A stretch of 64,000 nt of DNA from Dactylosporangium sp040689395 (GTDB lineage: Bacteria > Actinomycetota > Actinomycetes > Mycobacteriales > Micromonosporaceae), in the NCBI RefSeq assembly GCF_040689395.1, contig NZ_JBFAZX010000005.1:62001-126000 (forward strand), written 5' to 3'. The position numbers and the translations under genes were made by a program. The number at the start of each line of letters is the position of its first letter. The stretch's first letter is position 1. Positions 51,487-60,708 of the stretch are shown piece after piece. Under the pieces are notes generated by a model. The model did not search any database, was not told where the DNA came from, and worked only from the letters and a program-made list of their open reading frames with translations.

Positions 51487-52425
51487 ATGCGGCTTTGCGT
51501 GTTCACTGAGCCCCAACTGGGCGCGACATACGAGGACCAGCTTGCCATCGCGCAGCGGGCCGAGCAGCTCGGATTTGAGGGGTTCTTCCGTTCGGACCAC
51601 TACGTGACCACGCTCGGTGAGGGGATGCCCGGTCCGACCGACTCGTGGGTGACGCTCGGCGCACTGGCGCGCGAGACGTCGACGATCCGGCTGGGCACAC
51701 TTGTGACGTCGGCGACGTTCCGGCACCCGGGACCGCTCGCGATCGCCGTCGCGCAGGTCGACGCGATGAGCGGCGGGCGCGTCGAGATCGGGCTCGGCGC
51801 CGGGTGGTTCGAGCGGGAGCACACCGCGTACGGCATCCCGTTCCCGCCGGTTGGCGAGCGGTTCGACCGGCTGGGCGAGCAGCTGGAGATCCTGACTGGG
51901 CTGTGGTCGACGCCGGCCGGCTCGACGTACAGCTTCGAGGGGCGCTACTACGACATCGTCGACTCGCCCGCGCTGCCCAAGCCGGTGCAGCAGCCCGGAC
52001 CGCCGGTGATCATCGGGGGCAAAGGGCCGAAGCGCACGCCGAAGCTGGCCGCACGGTACGGCGACGAGTTCAACGTGCCGTTCTCGTCCCTCGCCGACAC
52101 CGACGCGCAGTACGCGAGGGTCGTCGAGGCGATCGAGCGCGAGGGGCGCGACGGCCGGGCACCGATCGTGTTCTCGTTCACCCAGACGATCGTGTGCGGC
52201 CGCACCGAGGCGGAGGTCCGCCGCCGCGCCGAGTCGGTCGGGCTCGACCCGAACGGTCCGCGGGAGCGGGGCGGGCAGCTGTACGGCACGCCCGAGCGCA
52301 TCGCCGAGCAATTGCTCGACTTCGTGAAGGCGGGCGCGTCCCGGGCGTTCCTGCAGGTGCTCGACATGCGGGACCTGGAGCACTTGGAGCTGATCGCGAC
52401 GGAGGTCGCGCCGCTGCTGCCGTAG
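51487..52425 (+). CDS. LLM-class F420-dependent oxidoreductase
   Basis: 312-residue TIM-barrel flavin/F420 oxidoreductase. RLCVFTEPQLGATYEDQLAI then GFEGFFRSDHYV, LGTLVTSATFRHPGPLAIAV, GGRVEIGLGAGWFEREHTAY and PVIIGGKGPKRTPKLAARYG are family blocks. Substrate unknown. A TAGTGT 8 bases before ATG 51487 could be the -10 of a leaderless transcript. Confidence 0.9.
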   Translation: MRLCVFTEPQLGATYEDQLAIAQRAEQLGFEGFFRSDHYVTTLGEGMPGPTDSWVTLGALARETSTIRLGTLVTSATFRHPGPLAIAVAQVDAMSGGRVEIGLGAGWFEREHTAYGIPFPPVGERFDRLGEQLEILTGLWSTPAGSTYSFEGRYYDIVDSPALPKPVQQPGPPVIIGGKGPKRTPKLAARYGDEFNVPFSSLADTDAQYARVVEAIEREGRDGRAPIVFSFTQTIVCGRTEAEVRRRAESVGLDPNGPRERGGQLYGTPERIAEQLLDFVKAGASRAFLQVLDMRDLEHLELIATEVAPLLP

Positions 52426-52489
52426 CGGCTCCGCCGTCCTGATCACGGCCGAGGCCGGTAAATCACGAAAATCCGGGCAGAGGCCCGGG

Positions 52490-54010
52490 GTGGTGCTGCG
52501 GAAGAGGCCGCCGGGCGAGAACTCAGAACACCAACCGCCGCCCGGCGGGCCCCAACGCGACGAACCCCATCCCGACGAGGCCTCGAACCGCGACGAACCG
52601 CAGCCTGACGCGACCTCGGCAGACGAGCGCGAGCCGGACACGGCGCCGAACGACACTGACGCACCAGATATCTCGGATACGTCAGATATTCCCGATGATG
52701 CCGGTACACCGGAAGCGCCCCTGAATGGCACGGACATACCGGCAACGGTTCCGCCACGGGGTTCCAGAAGTCCCAGGCGGCGCCGGGAGCCTCCGGTGCC
52801 GCCGGTGCTGCGCAAGGGCCCAGCGCTGACGGCGGTGCTGTTGCTGCTGGTGGCGGCGATCGCCGTACCACTGGAGACTCCGCGGCCGGAGCGCGTCCTG
52901 TGCGTGGCCGACGACGTGCAGGCCCGGGCCGTGGCCGGGCTCGCCAACTTCTCCGCCTGGCTGCGCCGAAACCACGCCACCGGGTTCATCGGCGAGATCG
53001 GGTGGCCGTCGGACAAGGACGCGCAGCAGTGGAGCGCCGTCGCCGAGGCCTGGTACGAGGCCGCCGACGCGATCGGGCTGCCCGTCACGGCGTGGGCGGC
53101 CGGGGCGTGGCCGGCCAACTACCCGATGGCCGTGTACCGGCCGGTGGCGCAGGGGCTGCAGGTCGACGTCGCCGGGCCGCAGGCACAGATCGTCGAGCGA
53201 CACGGGAGTACACCCGGATATCTGCGCGGCGTGAACCTCGCCGCGGGGTCGTTCGGCAGCTCGGACGCCAACGGCGGCTTCGGCACCGGCAATCCGGGGC
53301 ACTACGGCCAGGACTACACGTACGAGACCCCGTCGAGCTACACGTTCGTCGCCGGGCGCGGGGTGCGGCTCGTGCGGCTGGCGGTGAACTGGGAGCGGCT
53401 GCAGCCGCGGCCGTTCGGGCCGCTCGACGCGGCGGAGCTGGGCCGGGTGCGCGAGGCGCTCGAGCACGCGCGGCGGGCGGGCCTGTCGGTGATCATCGAC
53501 CTGCACAACTACGGCGACTACGCGCTCGGCGGCGGCGACGAGGGGCCGCTGCGCATGCTGCGGCTGGGCGACGCCGAGCTGCCCACGACGGCGCTCGCGG
53601 ACTTCTGGCGACGGATGAGCCGCGCGGCCGACGACCCGTCCGTCATCGGGCTCGGCCTGCTCAACGAGCCGACCCGGCTGGCCGCCGACGGGCGCGCGGG
53701 CGCGCTGATCTGGGAGCGGGCCGCGCAGGAGTCCGTCGACGCGATCCGGGCGAACGGGGACCGGCGGGCGATCCTGGTCAGCGGGTACATACCGATGGGG
53801 CCGCCCTCGTGGGGGCAGATGCACCCGCGCGCATGGATCGACGACCCGGCGAACCGGGTGGCGTACGAGTCGCACGCCTACTTCGACCACGACGGCAGCG
53901 GCCACTACTGGATGTCCTACGACGACGAGTTGCGCAGCGTCACCTGGCCGGCGCCGGCGCACTGCCAGCGGTTGACGCCGGTGGCCCGCCAGGTGCTGAC
54001 GACGGACTGA
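52490..54010 (+). CDS. Membrane-anchored GH5-type glycoside hydrolase
   Basis: 506 residues. 1-108: acidic Pro/Glu/Asp-rich cytoplasmic tail with D[IT]SDTSDIPDD. 109-130: single helix (GPALTAVLLLLVAAIAVPL), a signal anchor. About 150-225: partial TIM-barrel half resembling the end of a GH5 domain (ATGFIGEIGWPSD, then TAWAAGAWP). 235-506: a complete GH5-like (cellulase) domain with RGVNLAAGSF, RLVRLAVNWERLQPRPFG, VIIDLHNYGDYALGG, acid/base Glu in LGLLNEPTRL and YESHAYFDHDGSGHYW. Start GTG 52490 with GAGG upstream. Extracellular polysaccharide is the expected substrate; which one is unknown. Confidence 0.86.
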   Translation: MVLRKRPPGENSEHQPPPGGPQRDEPHPDEASNRDEPQPDATSADEREPDTAPNDTDAPDISDTSDIPDDAGTPEAPLNGTDIPATVPPRGSRSPRRRREPPVPPVLRKGPALTAVLLLLVAAIAVPLETPRPERVLCVADDVQARAVAGLANFSAWLRRNHATGFIGEIGWPSDKDAQQWSAVAEAWYEAADAIGLPVTAWAAGAWPANYPMAVYRPVAQGLQVDVAGPQAQIVERHGSTPGYLRGVNLAAGSFGSSDANGGFGTGNPGHYGQDYTYETPSSYTFVAGRGVRLVRLAVNWERLQPRPFGPLDAAELGRVREALEHARRAGLSVIIDLHNYGDYALGGGDEGPLRMLRLGDAELPTTALADFWRRMSRAADDPSVIGLGLLNEPTRLAADGRAGALIWERAAQESVDAIRANGDRRAILVSGYIPMGPPSWGQMHPRAWIDDPANRVAYESHAYFDHDGSGHYWMSYDDELRSVTWPAPAHCQRLTPVARQVLTTD

Positions 54011-54096
54011 CACGGCGGGCCACCACCCACGGGGCGAACTCGTAGAGTGACGGTCGGGTCATGAACAGCGACTGCGTCACAGATGGGAGGTGCCCG

Positions 54097-54906
54097 GTGC
54101 CGGAGGGCGACACCGTCTGGAACACCGCCCGCGCGCTCGGCGAGGCGATCGCGGGCCGGGTCGTCGAGCGCAGCGACTTCCGCGTCCCGCGGCTGGCCAC
54201 GGCCGACCTGTCCGGCTGGACCGCCGCCGAGTCCGCCTGCCGCGGCAAGCACCTGCTGCTGCGCCTGACCCGGGAGGGCCGCGAGCCGCTCACCCTGCAC
54301 TCGCACCTGCGCATGGACGGCGCGTGGCGCACGTACGCACCCGGAGAGCGCTGGTCGGGCCGTCCGGCGCACCTGATCCGCGTCGCGCTGCACACCGCGG
54401 CCGCGGTCGCCGTCGGCTACCACCTGCACGAGCTGGAGATCGTGCCGACCCGCGACGAGGAGCGGCTGGTCGGGCACCTCGGGCCGGACCTCATGGGCCC
54501 GGACTGGGACGCCGCCGAGGCGGTCCGGCGGCTGCTCGCCCGGCCCGAGCGATGGATCGCCGACGCCCTGATCGACCAATCGAATCTGGCGGGTATCGGC
54601 AACCTGTACAAGGCCGAGACGCTGTTCCTGCGCGGCGTGTCGCCCTGGACGCCCGTCGAGCAGGTCGCGGACCTGACCGCGCTCGTGGAGAAGGCGCACG
54701 CGCTGCTCAACTCCAACCGCCACCGGTGGACCCAGGCGACGACGGGCTCGCTGCGCCGCGGCGAGACCAACTGGGTCTTCGAGCGCGCCGGCCAGCCGTG
54801 CCGCAGGTGCCACACGAGGCTGCGGCGCTGGACGGGCGGCGACCACGAGCGCATCACCTACTGGTGCCCGCACTGCCAGCCCGGCGCTCTCCCGCCGCCG
54901 GGCTGA
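54097..54906 (+). CDS. nei: Endonuclease VIII-type DNA glycosylase
   Basis: Removes oxidised pyrimidines and cuts the AP site. Start PEGDTVWNTARALGEAI gives the nucleophilic Pro at position 2 and Glu at 3; the H2TH region is DALIDQSNLAGIGNLYKAE; the zinc finger is CRRCHTRLRRWTGGDHERIT then YWCPHC. GTG 54097 has GGGAGG upstream; the longer start at 54061 would put Pro internal and is rejected. 269 residues (Nei2-like). Confidence 0.94.
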   Translation: MPEGDTVWNTARALGEAIAGRVVERSDFRVPRLATADLSGWTAAESACRGKHLLLRLTREGREPLTLHSHLRMDGAWRTYAPGERWSGRPAHLIRVALHTAAAVAVGYHLHELEIVPTRDEERLVGHLGPDLMGPDWDAAEAVRRLLARPERWIADALIDQSNLAGIGNLYKAETLFLRGVSPWTPVEQVADLTALVEKAHALLNSNRHRWTQATTGSLRRGETNWVFERAGQPCRRCHTRLRRWTGGDHERITYWCPHCQPGALPPPG

Positions 54907-55078
54907 CCGCGCCCCCGCACGAGAGAAATTTCAGGTCGTGTTATCCCGCTCGACCACGCGAGGACAGCTGGCGGGAACGCGATAGTGTGCTGGGCGTAAT
55001 CAGCATGGGTGGCCGCGTCTCATGGGGAGGGGCGATGCGCAGCACGGGGTCCGCGACAGCGTGCGGGGTGGCGAGCCG

Positions 55079-55906
55079 GTGGACGTCCGGCTGACCCGTC
55101 GCGGCCTGCTCGTCGGCATCCTGACGACGGCCACACTGTCGGCGTGCGAGAGCGCGCCCGGTGTCACGCCGACGCCCACTCCGTCGTTCGACCTGCCCGG
55201 CGACGCACCGGTCGCCGCCTGGGAGCTGACCGGCGGCCTGAGCGCGGCCGGCATCGCGGCCCTGCGCCCGCCCCGCCTGGTCGTGTACGGCGACGGCGAC
55301 GCGATCGCGGACGCGGCGTACCGGTCCCGCCTCGACCCCGGCCAGCTGCGCGCCCTCGCCGTCGCGCTGGCCGACGACCTGCGCTCGACCGGCGCGCAGA
55401 AGAAGCCGACGATCATCCCGACGATCGCCGACGCGCCCGTGACGAAGGTGTCGGTGTGGTCACCCTCCGGGACACTGACGTTCGCCGCCGAGGGGCTCGA
55501 CGAGCTCAAGGCCGATCGCCTGTACGCCGACGTGCTCTACGCCGCCCGCGACCGCCTCGCCGCCGTGCACAAGACGGTGTCGGCGACCGCGCAGCCCTAC
55601 CTGGCCACGCGCGTGCGGGTCGTCGCGGTGCCGGGGCTGGACGGCACGGCCGGCTCGACGGGCATCGACCCCGTCACCGCCGACCCGAGCGCCTCCGCCT
55701 CGACAACGGCGTGGCCGGCTGACGTGCTGCTTCCCGCCCCTGACCGCGAGGGCCTGCGCAAGGCCGACCTGGACGGCGACACCGCGCGCGCGGCGGTCCG
55801 GATGCTGACCCGGGACCTCGACCAGCGGGGCGCCTGGCCCGTGTACCGCATGCCTGACGGCACCGTCGTCCGCGCGAGCTGGCGCTACCTGCTCCCGCAC
55901 GAGTAA
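55079..55906 (+). CDS. Conserved lipoprotein of unknown function, Tat-like signal
   Basis: 275 residues. N-terminus VDVRLTRRGLLVGILTTATL with a twin-Arg (TRRGLLVG) and lipobox LSAC (Cys about residue 21). The rest is a soluble alpha/beta domain (PRLVVYGDGDAIADAAYRS, VSVWSPSGTLTFAAEGLDEL, LLPAPDREGLRKADLDGDTA). No family recognised. GTG 55079 is chosen because it puts the signal at the N-terminus; 55022 is possible. An interval of 172 bases before it looks promoter-like. Confidence 0.76.
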   Translation: MDVRLTRRGLLVGILTTATLSACESAPGVTPTPTPSFDLPGDAPVAAWELTGGLSAAGIAALRPPRLVVYGDGDAIADAAYRSRLDPGQLRALAVALADDLRSTGAQKKPTIIPTIADAPVTKVSVWSPSGTLTFAAEGLDELKADRLYADVLYAARDRLAAVHKTVSATAQPYLATRVRVVAVPGLDGTAGSTGIDPVTADPSASASTTAWPADVLLPAPDREGLRKADLDGDTARAAVRMLTRDLDQRGAWPVYRMPDGTVVRASWRYLLPHE

Positions 55907-55930
55907 GCGCGTCGCGCCGCGGCCGGTTGG

Positions 55931-56692
55931 TCAGGCGGTCTGCGGCCGCGGTGCCGCCTGCGGGTTGCGCAGGTCGGCCAGGCCCTCGGCGACGCCGCGC
56001 AGGAACGCGGTCGCGTCCGTGAGGCTGCCCACCGCGGTGCTGTCCTCAGCCACGCAGCCGGCCGCCGCGGTCACGAACTGCTCATATGCGGTCACGCCCT
56101 GCTCCAGCTGCTCGCTGAGCGCCCAATGGGCCGGGCGCAGGCCCTCACCGGCCGGACCGATGCGCATCGCACGCTCGACGGACGCGCAGCGCTGGGCGAG
56201 GTCGCGCAGCTGGCGCTCGGCGACGGCGGCGTCGAGGACCGCGGTCTCCGCGGCCGGGCCGAGCCGGCCGACCAGGCCGCTGAGCATCCCGGAGGCCCGG
56301 TCCAGGCGCCGCCACGGCTCGGCGACGGTCAGGCCGCGCAGCTTGAACGCCTCGCGCTGCCGGTCGTACTCAGCGACCGCGGTGCGTCCCGCGGGCAGCC
56401 GCTGCACCAGGCCGACGAGCTTGTCGCGGGCCACCGCGCCAGCCAGGGCGGGGTCTGGCTCCGGTGGTACCGGCAAAGCTCGGAAGGCCCGGTAGTCGAT
56501 CCACCGCCAGACGGCGACGGCGATGGAGCCGCCGGCCGCGGCCGCCCAGAACGCGTCGGCCAGGCCGAGGCCGCTGTACGGCACGAGCACGGCGGTGGCG
56601 CCGGTGAGCAGCCCGGCCCGCACCGACCAGCCCCGTGCGGAGCGGTGCAGCTTCCGCAGTCGCTTCAGGTGCTTGGTCCGATCGCTGGCCAT
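55931..56692 (-). CDS. PspM-like membrane protein of the Psp envelope-stress system
   Basis: 253 residues: basic N-terminus, two adjacent helices (GLLTGATAVLVPYSGLGLAD; AFWAAAAGGSIAVAVWRW), then a cytosolic helical domain with DYRAFRALPVPPEPDPALAG and a long coiled region. It is placed 31 bases after pspA on the same strand, as PspM (Rv2743c) is in mycobacteria. PspM is thought to bind PspA at the membrane. The name is by context and size; sequence identity could not be measured. Confidence 0.76.
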   Translation of the reverse strand: MASDRTKHLKRLRKLHRSARGWSVRAGLLTGATAVLVPYSGLGLADAFWAAAAGGSIAVAVWRWIDYRAFRALPVPPEPDPALAGAVARDKLVGLVQRLPAGRTAVAEYDRQREAFKLRGLTVAEPWRRLDRASGMLSGLVGRLGPAAETAVLDAAVAERQLRDLAQRCASVERAMRIGPAGEGLRPAHWALSEQLEQGVTAYEQFVTAAAGCVAEDSTAVGSLTDATAFLRGVAEGLADLRNPQAAPRPQTA

Positions 56693-56723
56693 GACCGCCC
56701 CCCGGGTTGTACCTCGTCTCGGT

Positions 56724-57578
56724 TCAGCCGGCGCTGGCCGAGTCCCCCGCCTGCTTGTCCTTCAAGCTCGCCCGGATCTCGTCCAGGCGCGCCACGCTGG
56801 CGTCCTTGGGCCCGGTCGAGGCCACGGCGGGCGTCTCGGGCGCGGCGGCGAGCTTCTCGCCGGCCATGCTCGCGCGGATCTGGTCGAGGCGGGAGCTGCC
56901 GGCCATGTCGAGGGTCGAGCGCTGCACCTCGAGCATCCGCCCCTCGACGGAGTTGGAGGCGAGCTCGGCGCGGCCCATGGCGTTGGCATACCGCCGCTCG
57001 ATCTTCTCCCGGACCTCGTCCAGCGACGGGGTGTTGCCCGGGGCGGCGAGGCCGCTCATCGACTCCAGCGACTTGGCGACGGTCTCCTGCATCTTCGCCT
57101 GCTCCAGCTGGCTGAGCAGCTTGGTGCGCTCGGCGAGCTTCTGCTGGAGCATCATGGCGTTGTTCTCGACCGCCTTGCGCGCCTGGGCGGCCGCGTTGAG
57201 CGACTGGTCGTGGAGGGTCTTGAGGTCCTCCATGCCCTGCTCGGCGGCGACCAGCTGGGTGGCGAACACCTGCGCGGTCTGCTCATACTGCGTGGCCTTC
57301 GCCACGTCGCCCTCGGCGTGGGCCTTGTCGGCGAGCACGAGTGCCTGCCGGGCCGACCCCTGCAACTTCTCGACCTCGGACATCTGCCTGGACAGCCGCA
57401 TCTCAAGCTGGCGCTGGTTGCCGATCACGGCCGCGGCCTGCTGCACCAGCGCCTGGTGCTGACGCTGCGCGTCCTCGATCGCCTGCTGGATCTGCACCTT
57501 CGGATCGGCATACTCGTCGATCTTGGCACCAAACAGCGCCATGAGGTACTTCCAGCCCTTAGCGAACGGATTCGCCAT
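56724..57578 (-). CDS. pspA: Phage shock protein A / IM30-family
   Basis: Peripheral membrane stress protein forming ESCRT-III-like assemblies; 284 residues. NPFAKGWKYLMALFGAKIDE is the amphipathic helix a0, followed by continuous coiled coil (RQHQALVQQAAAVIGNQRQL, ... MEDLKTLHDQSLNAAAQARK) to about 215, then a low-complexity Ala/Pro/Ser C-terminus with two LD[EQ]IRAS[LM] units (residues about 228 and 262), absent from E. coli PspA. Strong neighbour evidence: clgR upstream, PspM downstream. Confidence 0.95.
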   Translation of the reverse strand: MANPFAKGWKYLMALFGAKIDEYADPKVQIQQAIEDAQRQHQALVQQAAAVIGNQRQLEMRLSRQMSEVEKLQGSARQALVLADKAHAEGDVAKATQYEQTAQVFATQLVAAEQGMEDLKTLHDQSLNAAAQARKAVENNAMMLQQKLAERTKLLSQLEQAKMQETVAKSLESMSGLAAPGNTPSLDEVREKIERRYANAMGRAELASNSVEGRMLEVQRSTLDMAGSSRLDQIRASMAGEKLAAAPETPAVASTGPKDASVARLDEIRASLKDKQAGDSASAG

Positions 57579-57723
57579 CTCGCGGTCCTCTCTCGGCCAG
57601 CACTCGGACGTGCCAGGCTTCCATGGTGTCAGGCTCGCGCTATAGCGTCACGCCCACCTCGAACGCAACGGCCGGGAAATTAGCGCTAAACCGGGGTAAT
57701 TAGGGACACAACTCAGGGAGAAG

Positions 57724-58542
57724 TCAGGGCTGCATACCCGGATCCCCGCCCGACAGCGCGGACCGCGACAGCCGCTCGGCCTCTGCCAGGCCGGCACGCA
57801 GTCCCTCAAGATCGTTGGTGAGCTCCGCCACCTTCGACGCCGTGAACGGCGTGCCGCCGACCGTGGTCGCGTGCAGGGCGACCAGTTCCGCCATCCGCGC
57901 CACCAATCCTTCCATGCCCAGTACGGCGGACTGCATGCGAGCCAGCAGCAATCCTCGGGCCTCCTGGAGCCGCTTGCCGACGTCGAGCTGGTCGGCCACC
58001 GCGCGCAGGGCCCGCTCGCGCTCGTCGCGCAGCGGCCCGGCCGGCAGATCGGACAGGCCGCGCCGGATCTGGTTGTAGTCCTGGCGCAGCCGCTGCGTGT
58101 TGATGCCCGACGCGGTCTGCTCGATGAGTGTCACCTGCCCGGCGAAGCGGGCCAGATCGGCCAGCGCGCCGGCGGCCTGGTCGTCGACCTCGGAGATCTG
58201 GCCGCGCAGCACCGGGTCGCCGGTGCTCTCGGACTGCCGGCGCAGCGTGCGTACCGCCGTCTCGGCCCGGCGCAGCCAGCGTTCCGCGTCACTGCCCCGG
58301 GGCGGGGCGGGCAGGCTCGGCGGGGGCGCCGCGGTCACCGCCCGGGGCGAGGAGCCGCGATCGGCGAGGGCGCCGAGGCCGACCCGGATGCCATACACCG
58401 TCCCGGCGACCGCCAGCCCGACCGGCACGCCGACCGCCAGGCCCGCCGGGGCGAGGGCGGCCGCGACCGCCCCGCCCAGACCCCCCAGGATCCCGGCCGC
58501 GACGAGGCCCCACGGCTCTGTCAGCTGCTCCTTGACGCCCAC
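57724..58542 (-). CDS. Membrane protein with coiled-coil domain, Psp-associated
   Basis: 272 residues. Two N-terminal helices (LVAAGILGGLGGAVAAALAP; LAVGVPVGLAVAGTVYGIRV), then a cytosolic helical domain (SESTGDPVLRGQISEVDDQ, RQDYNQIRRGLSDLPAGPL) with a C-terminal coiled coil. No family recognised; its size and layout parallel PspM. It lies between the VWA gene (31 bases upstream) and pspA (145 bases downstream), all on one strand, so it is probably in the same regulon. GTG start 58542. Confidence 0.76.
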   Translation of the reverse strand: MGVKEQLTEPWGLVAAGILGGLGGAVAAALAPAGLAVGVPVGLAVAGTVYGIRVGLGALADRGSSPRAVTAAPPPSLPAPPRGSDAERWLRRAETAVRTLRRQSESTGDPVLRGQISEVDDQAAGALADLARFAGQVTLIEQTASGINTQRLRQDYNQIRRGLSDLPAGPLRDERERALRAVADQLDVGKRLQEARGLLLARMQSAVLGMEGLVARMAELVALHATTVGGTPFTASKVAELTNDLEGLRAGLAEAERLSRSALSGGDPGMQP

Positions 58543-58572
58543 GCCCGTAAGTGTGCCTTCTCCGCCGCGGTA

Positions 58573-60396
58573 TCAGAAGTTGCTCAGGACGTTGACGAGA
58601 ACCTTGTCGATGGTCGTCGGGTCGCTCGCGTCGTAGGCCGCGGCCCGCGACGCCGAGGAGATCCGCTGCAGTACCCCGAGGTCGGCCTGCCCGCCGTACG
58701 CGATGGTGAACACGCGCACCGCGATCTCCTTTTCCGACGTGTCGATGTCACGCACGAGGCCGTCGAGGTCGCTGTCCTTCGGGTACTCGTTCTTGCCGTC
58801 GGTGAGCACCACGACCGCGTTGATCCGGTTCGGGTCCGCGAGATCGGCCATCTTGCGCTGCGCGGCCCGCGTGGTGGCGTACAGCGCCGTGCCGCCCTCC
58901 GCGTGCAGCGAGTTGATCATCTGCTCCAGCCGCGCCCGGTTGCTGCTCAGCGGCCCGACCGGGACCTGTTCGGTGTACGGCGTGCTGGCCCCCGCGATCT
59001 CGGTCGAGAACGTCCACAGCCCGACCTCGTCGTCCGACGCGAACAGCGTCAGCGACTGCAGCGCGGCCTTCTTCGCCAGCGCGATGCGCGACTGCCCGTT
59101 GCCGGCGTCGGTGTTCATCGACCCGGACACGTCCAGCACCAGCAGCACCTTGGCCCGCTTGCGCTGCTCGTCCCACGTCGTCAGGGCCTTCTCCAGCACC
59201 TGCGGCGACGGCGGGTCGATCACCGTGTACTTCGCGTCCGCCAAGAGCCCGTTCTCCCGGGTCAGCCCGGCGCCCGGCTTGCCGTCGTACGTGCGGAAAG
59301 CCAGGTCGGTGAAGCGCTTCTGCTGCGGCGCGTCGCGCACGTAGGCGAGGAAGTCGGCGGCGGCCGCCTTCTGCTCGTCGCTGGCGTTGCTGAGCACCAC
59401 ATACGGGTGGTCGCTCAGCAGGGTGCCCTCCTTGGGGTACACCGCGACCAGCGGTACACGCGGCTTGGGACCCTTGCCCGCAAGCGCCGGGTCGCCGGTC
59501 GGGTTGCCGCTGTTGTAGTCGTACACCGACTTCTCTTCGATCGCGACCGCGCTGATGTAGTTGAGCCCGCGTCCGGCCTGGTCGGCGGCGGCCAGGTTGG
59601 ACAGGAACGTCAGCGAGATGTCGCCGTAGTGCACGATGCCCGACTCGACGGACTTGACGTACTGCAGCACCTTGGGGTCGGCGAGATCCTTGTCCGTCAG
59701 GTCGGTCGAGCGCCCGGTGGCGGCGAAGTACGCGCCGACCGTCGCGTTGAGCCCCGACGTGGAGAAGTGCGGGTTGGTCTTGCCGAGCCTGAACTTCCCC
59801 CAATCCGGGTGACCCTTCGAGCCCCATCCGTTCGGGTCGGTCGTCAGCCCGAGCACGTCGCCCCAGCCGATCGGCTTGTCGGGCCAGCCCAGCGCCTCGG
59901 CCATCGGCTTGGGCATCGCGAGCACCAGCGGCGACTGCGCGATCATCGGCAGCTTGCCGTCGGGGACCAGCGCGCCCTTGTCGCCGCTGGCCAGCCGCTG
60001 CTTGAGCAGCGCCACCCAGGACGCGGACGCGGGCGTCCACACGGCCGGCTGCGGCCCTTCGCGCCCGACGTCCCACCCGGTGGCCAGCGCGTCGAGCGCC
60101 GCGCCGGAGGCCTTGCTCTGCACGATCGGGTCGGCGCACTTGCCGTCGAAGCGCCGGTCCGACTGGATGTAGCTCTTGGCGAGTTCCGTCATCAGCGCGG
60201 CCTTCTCGCTCGACGCCGCGACGTTCAGCGCGATGCACCCCTCGCGGCGCGGCGTGTCGGCCTTCTTGCCGCCGCCGTTGTCGTCGCCACGGTTGGCCAG
60301 GACGAGGTACACCCCGCAGATCGCGAACACGCCGATGACCGCCGCGATGATGATCGGAAGGGGATTGCGCCGCCGGTTGGGGGCCGGGTAGCTCAC
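58573..60396 (-). CDS. Solute-binding-domain / VWA-domain membrane protein
   Basis: 607 residues. Signal anchor (PLPIIIAAVIGVFAICGVYL, about 12-31). About 55-340: periplasmic binding type II fold (CIALNVAASSEKAALMTEL, GWGDVLGLTTDPNGWG, GIVHYGDISLTFLSNLAAA). About 410-600: VWA domain with a complete MIDAS (DVSGSMNTDAG, then GGTALYAT and VVLTDGKNEYPKDSD). Actinobacterial genomes carry such proteins; function unknown. GTG 60396 start. It is extracellular in layout, facing the wall, and upstream of the Psp genes. Confidence 0.9.
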   Translation of the reverse strand: MSYPAPNRRRNPLPIIIAAVIGVFAICGVYLVLANRGDDNGGGKKADTPRREGCIALNVAASSEKAALMTELAKSYIQSDRRFDGKCADPIVQSKASGAALDALATGWDVGREGPQPAVWTPASASWVALLKQRLASGDKGALVPDGKLPMIAQSPLVLAMPKPMAEALGWPDKPIGWGDVLGLTTDPNGWGSKGHPDWGKFRLGKTNPHFSTSGLNATVGAYFAATGRSTDLTDKDLADPKVLQYVKSVESGIVHYGDISLTFLSNLAAADQAGRGLNYISAVAIEEKSVYDYNSGNPTGDPALAGKGPKPRVPLVAVYPKEGTLLSDHPYVVLSNASDEQKAAAADFLAYVRDAPQQKRFTDLAFRTYDGKPGAGLTRENGLLADAKYTVIDPPSPQVLEKALTTWDEQRKRAKVLLVLDVSGSMNTDAGNGQSRIALAKKAALQSLTLFASDDEVGLWTFSTEIAGASTPYTEQVPVGPLSSNRARLEQMINSLHAEGGTALYATTRAAQRKMADLADPNRINAVVVLTDGKNEYPKDSDLDGLVRDIDTSEKEIAVRVFTIAYGGQADLGVLQRISSASRAAAYDASDPTTIDKVLVNVLSNF

Positions 60397-60708
60397 GGGT
60401 CGCTCGCCTCCGCACTGCCGCGTTCACTGGCGCCCCCGACGGGGCGCGCCACCAGTGTCGCAGGTCGCGTCGAACCGTGATCAAGGCACGTCTGGCCGCC
60501 GCGTCTCACTGGGCTCGACCGGGGCTCCGTGCGTTCGGCTCTCCGGCCGGCTTTACACGGCCGGCTTTACGACGTTTTGCGGCCCTCTACGGCCTTTACG
60601 GCCAGCCCGACGGCCTTCTCCCGGTACAGGGCTTGGTCCAACCCTGCCGGCTATCTTGCGGTCGGCTGCCTTGCGATCGACTAACTCGCGGCAGGTCGGC
60701 GCGGGAGG
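60397..60708. other. Interval between ClgR and VWA genes
   Basis: No gene seen. It contains a 14-base direct repeat (CGGCCGGCTTTAC at 60544-60556 and 60558-60570) followed by related CGGCC/CTTTACGG pieces. It probably holds the promoter of the VWA/Psp genes; no ClgR box could be assigned with confidence. Confidence 0.5.
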
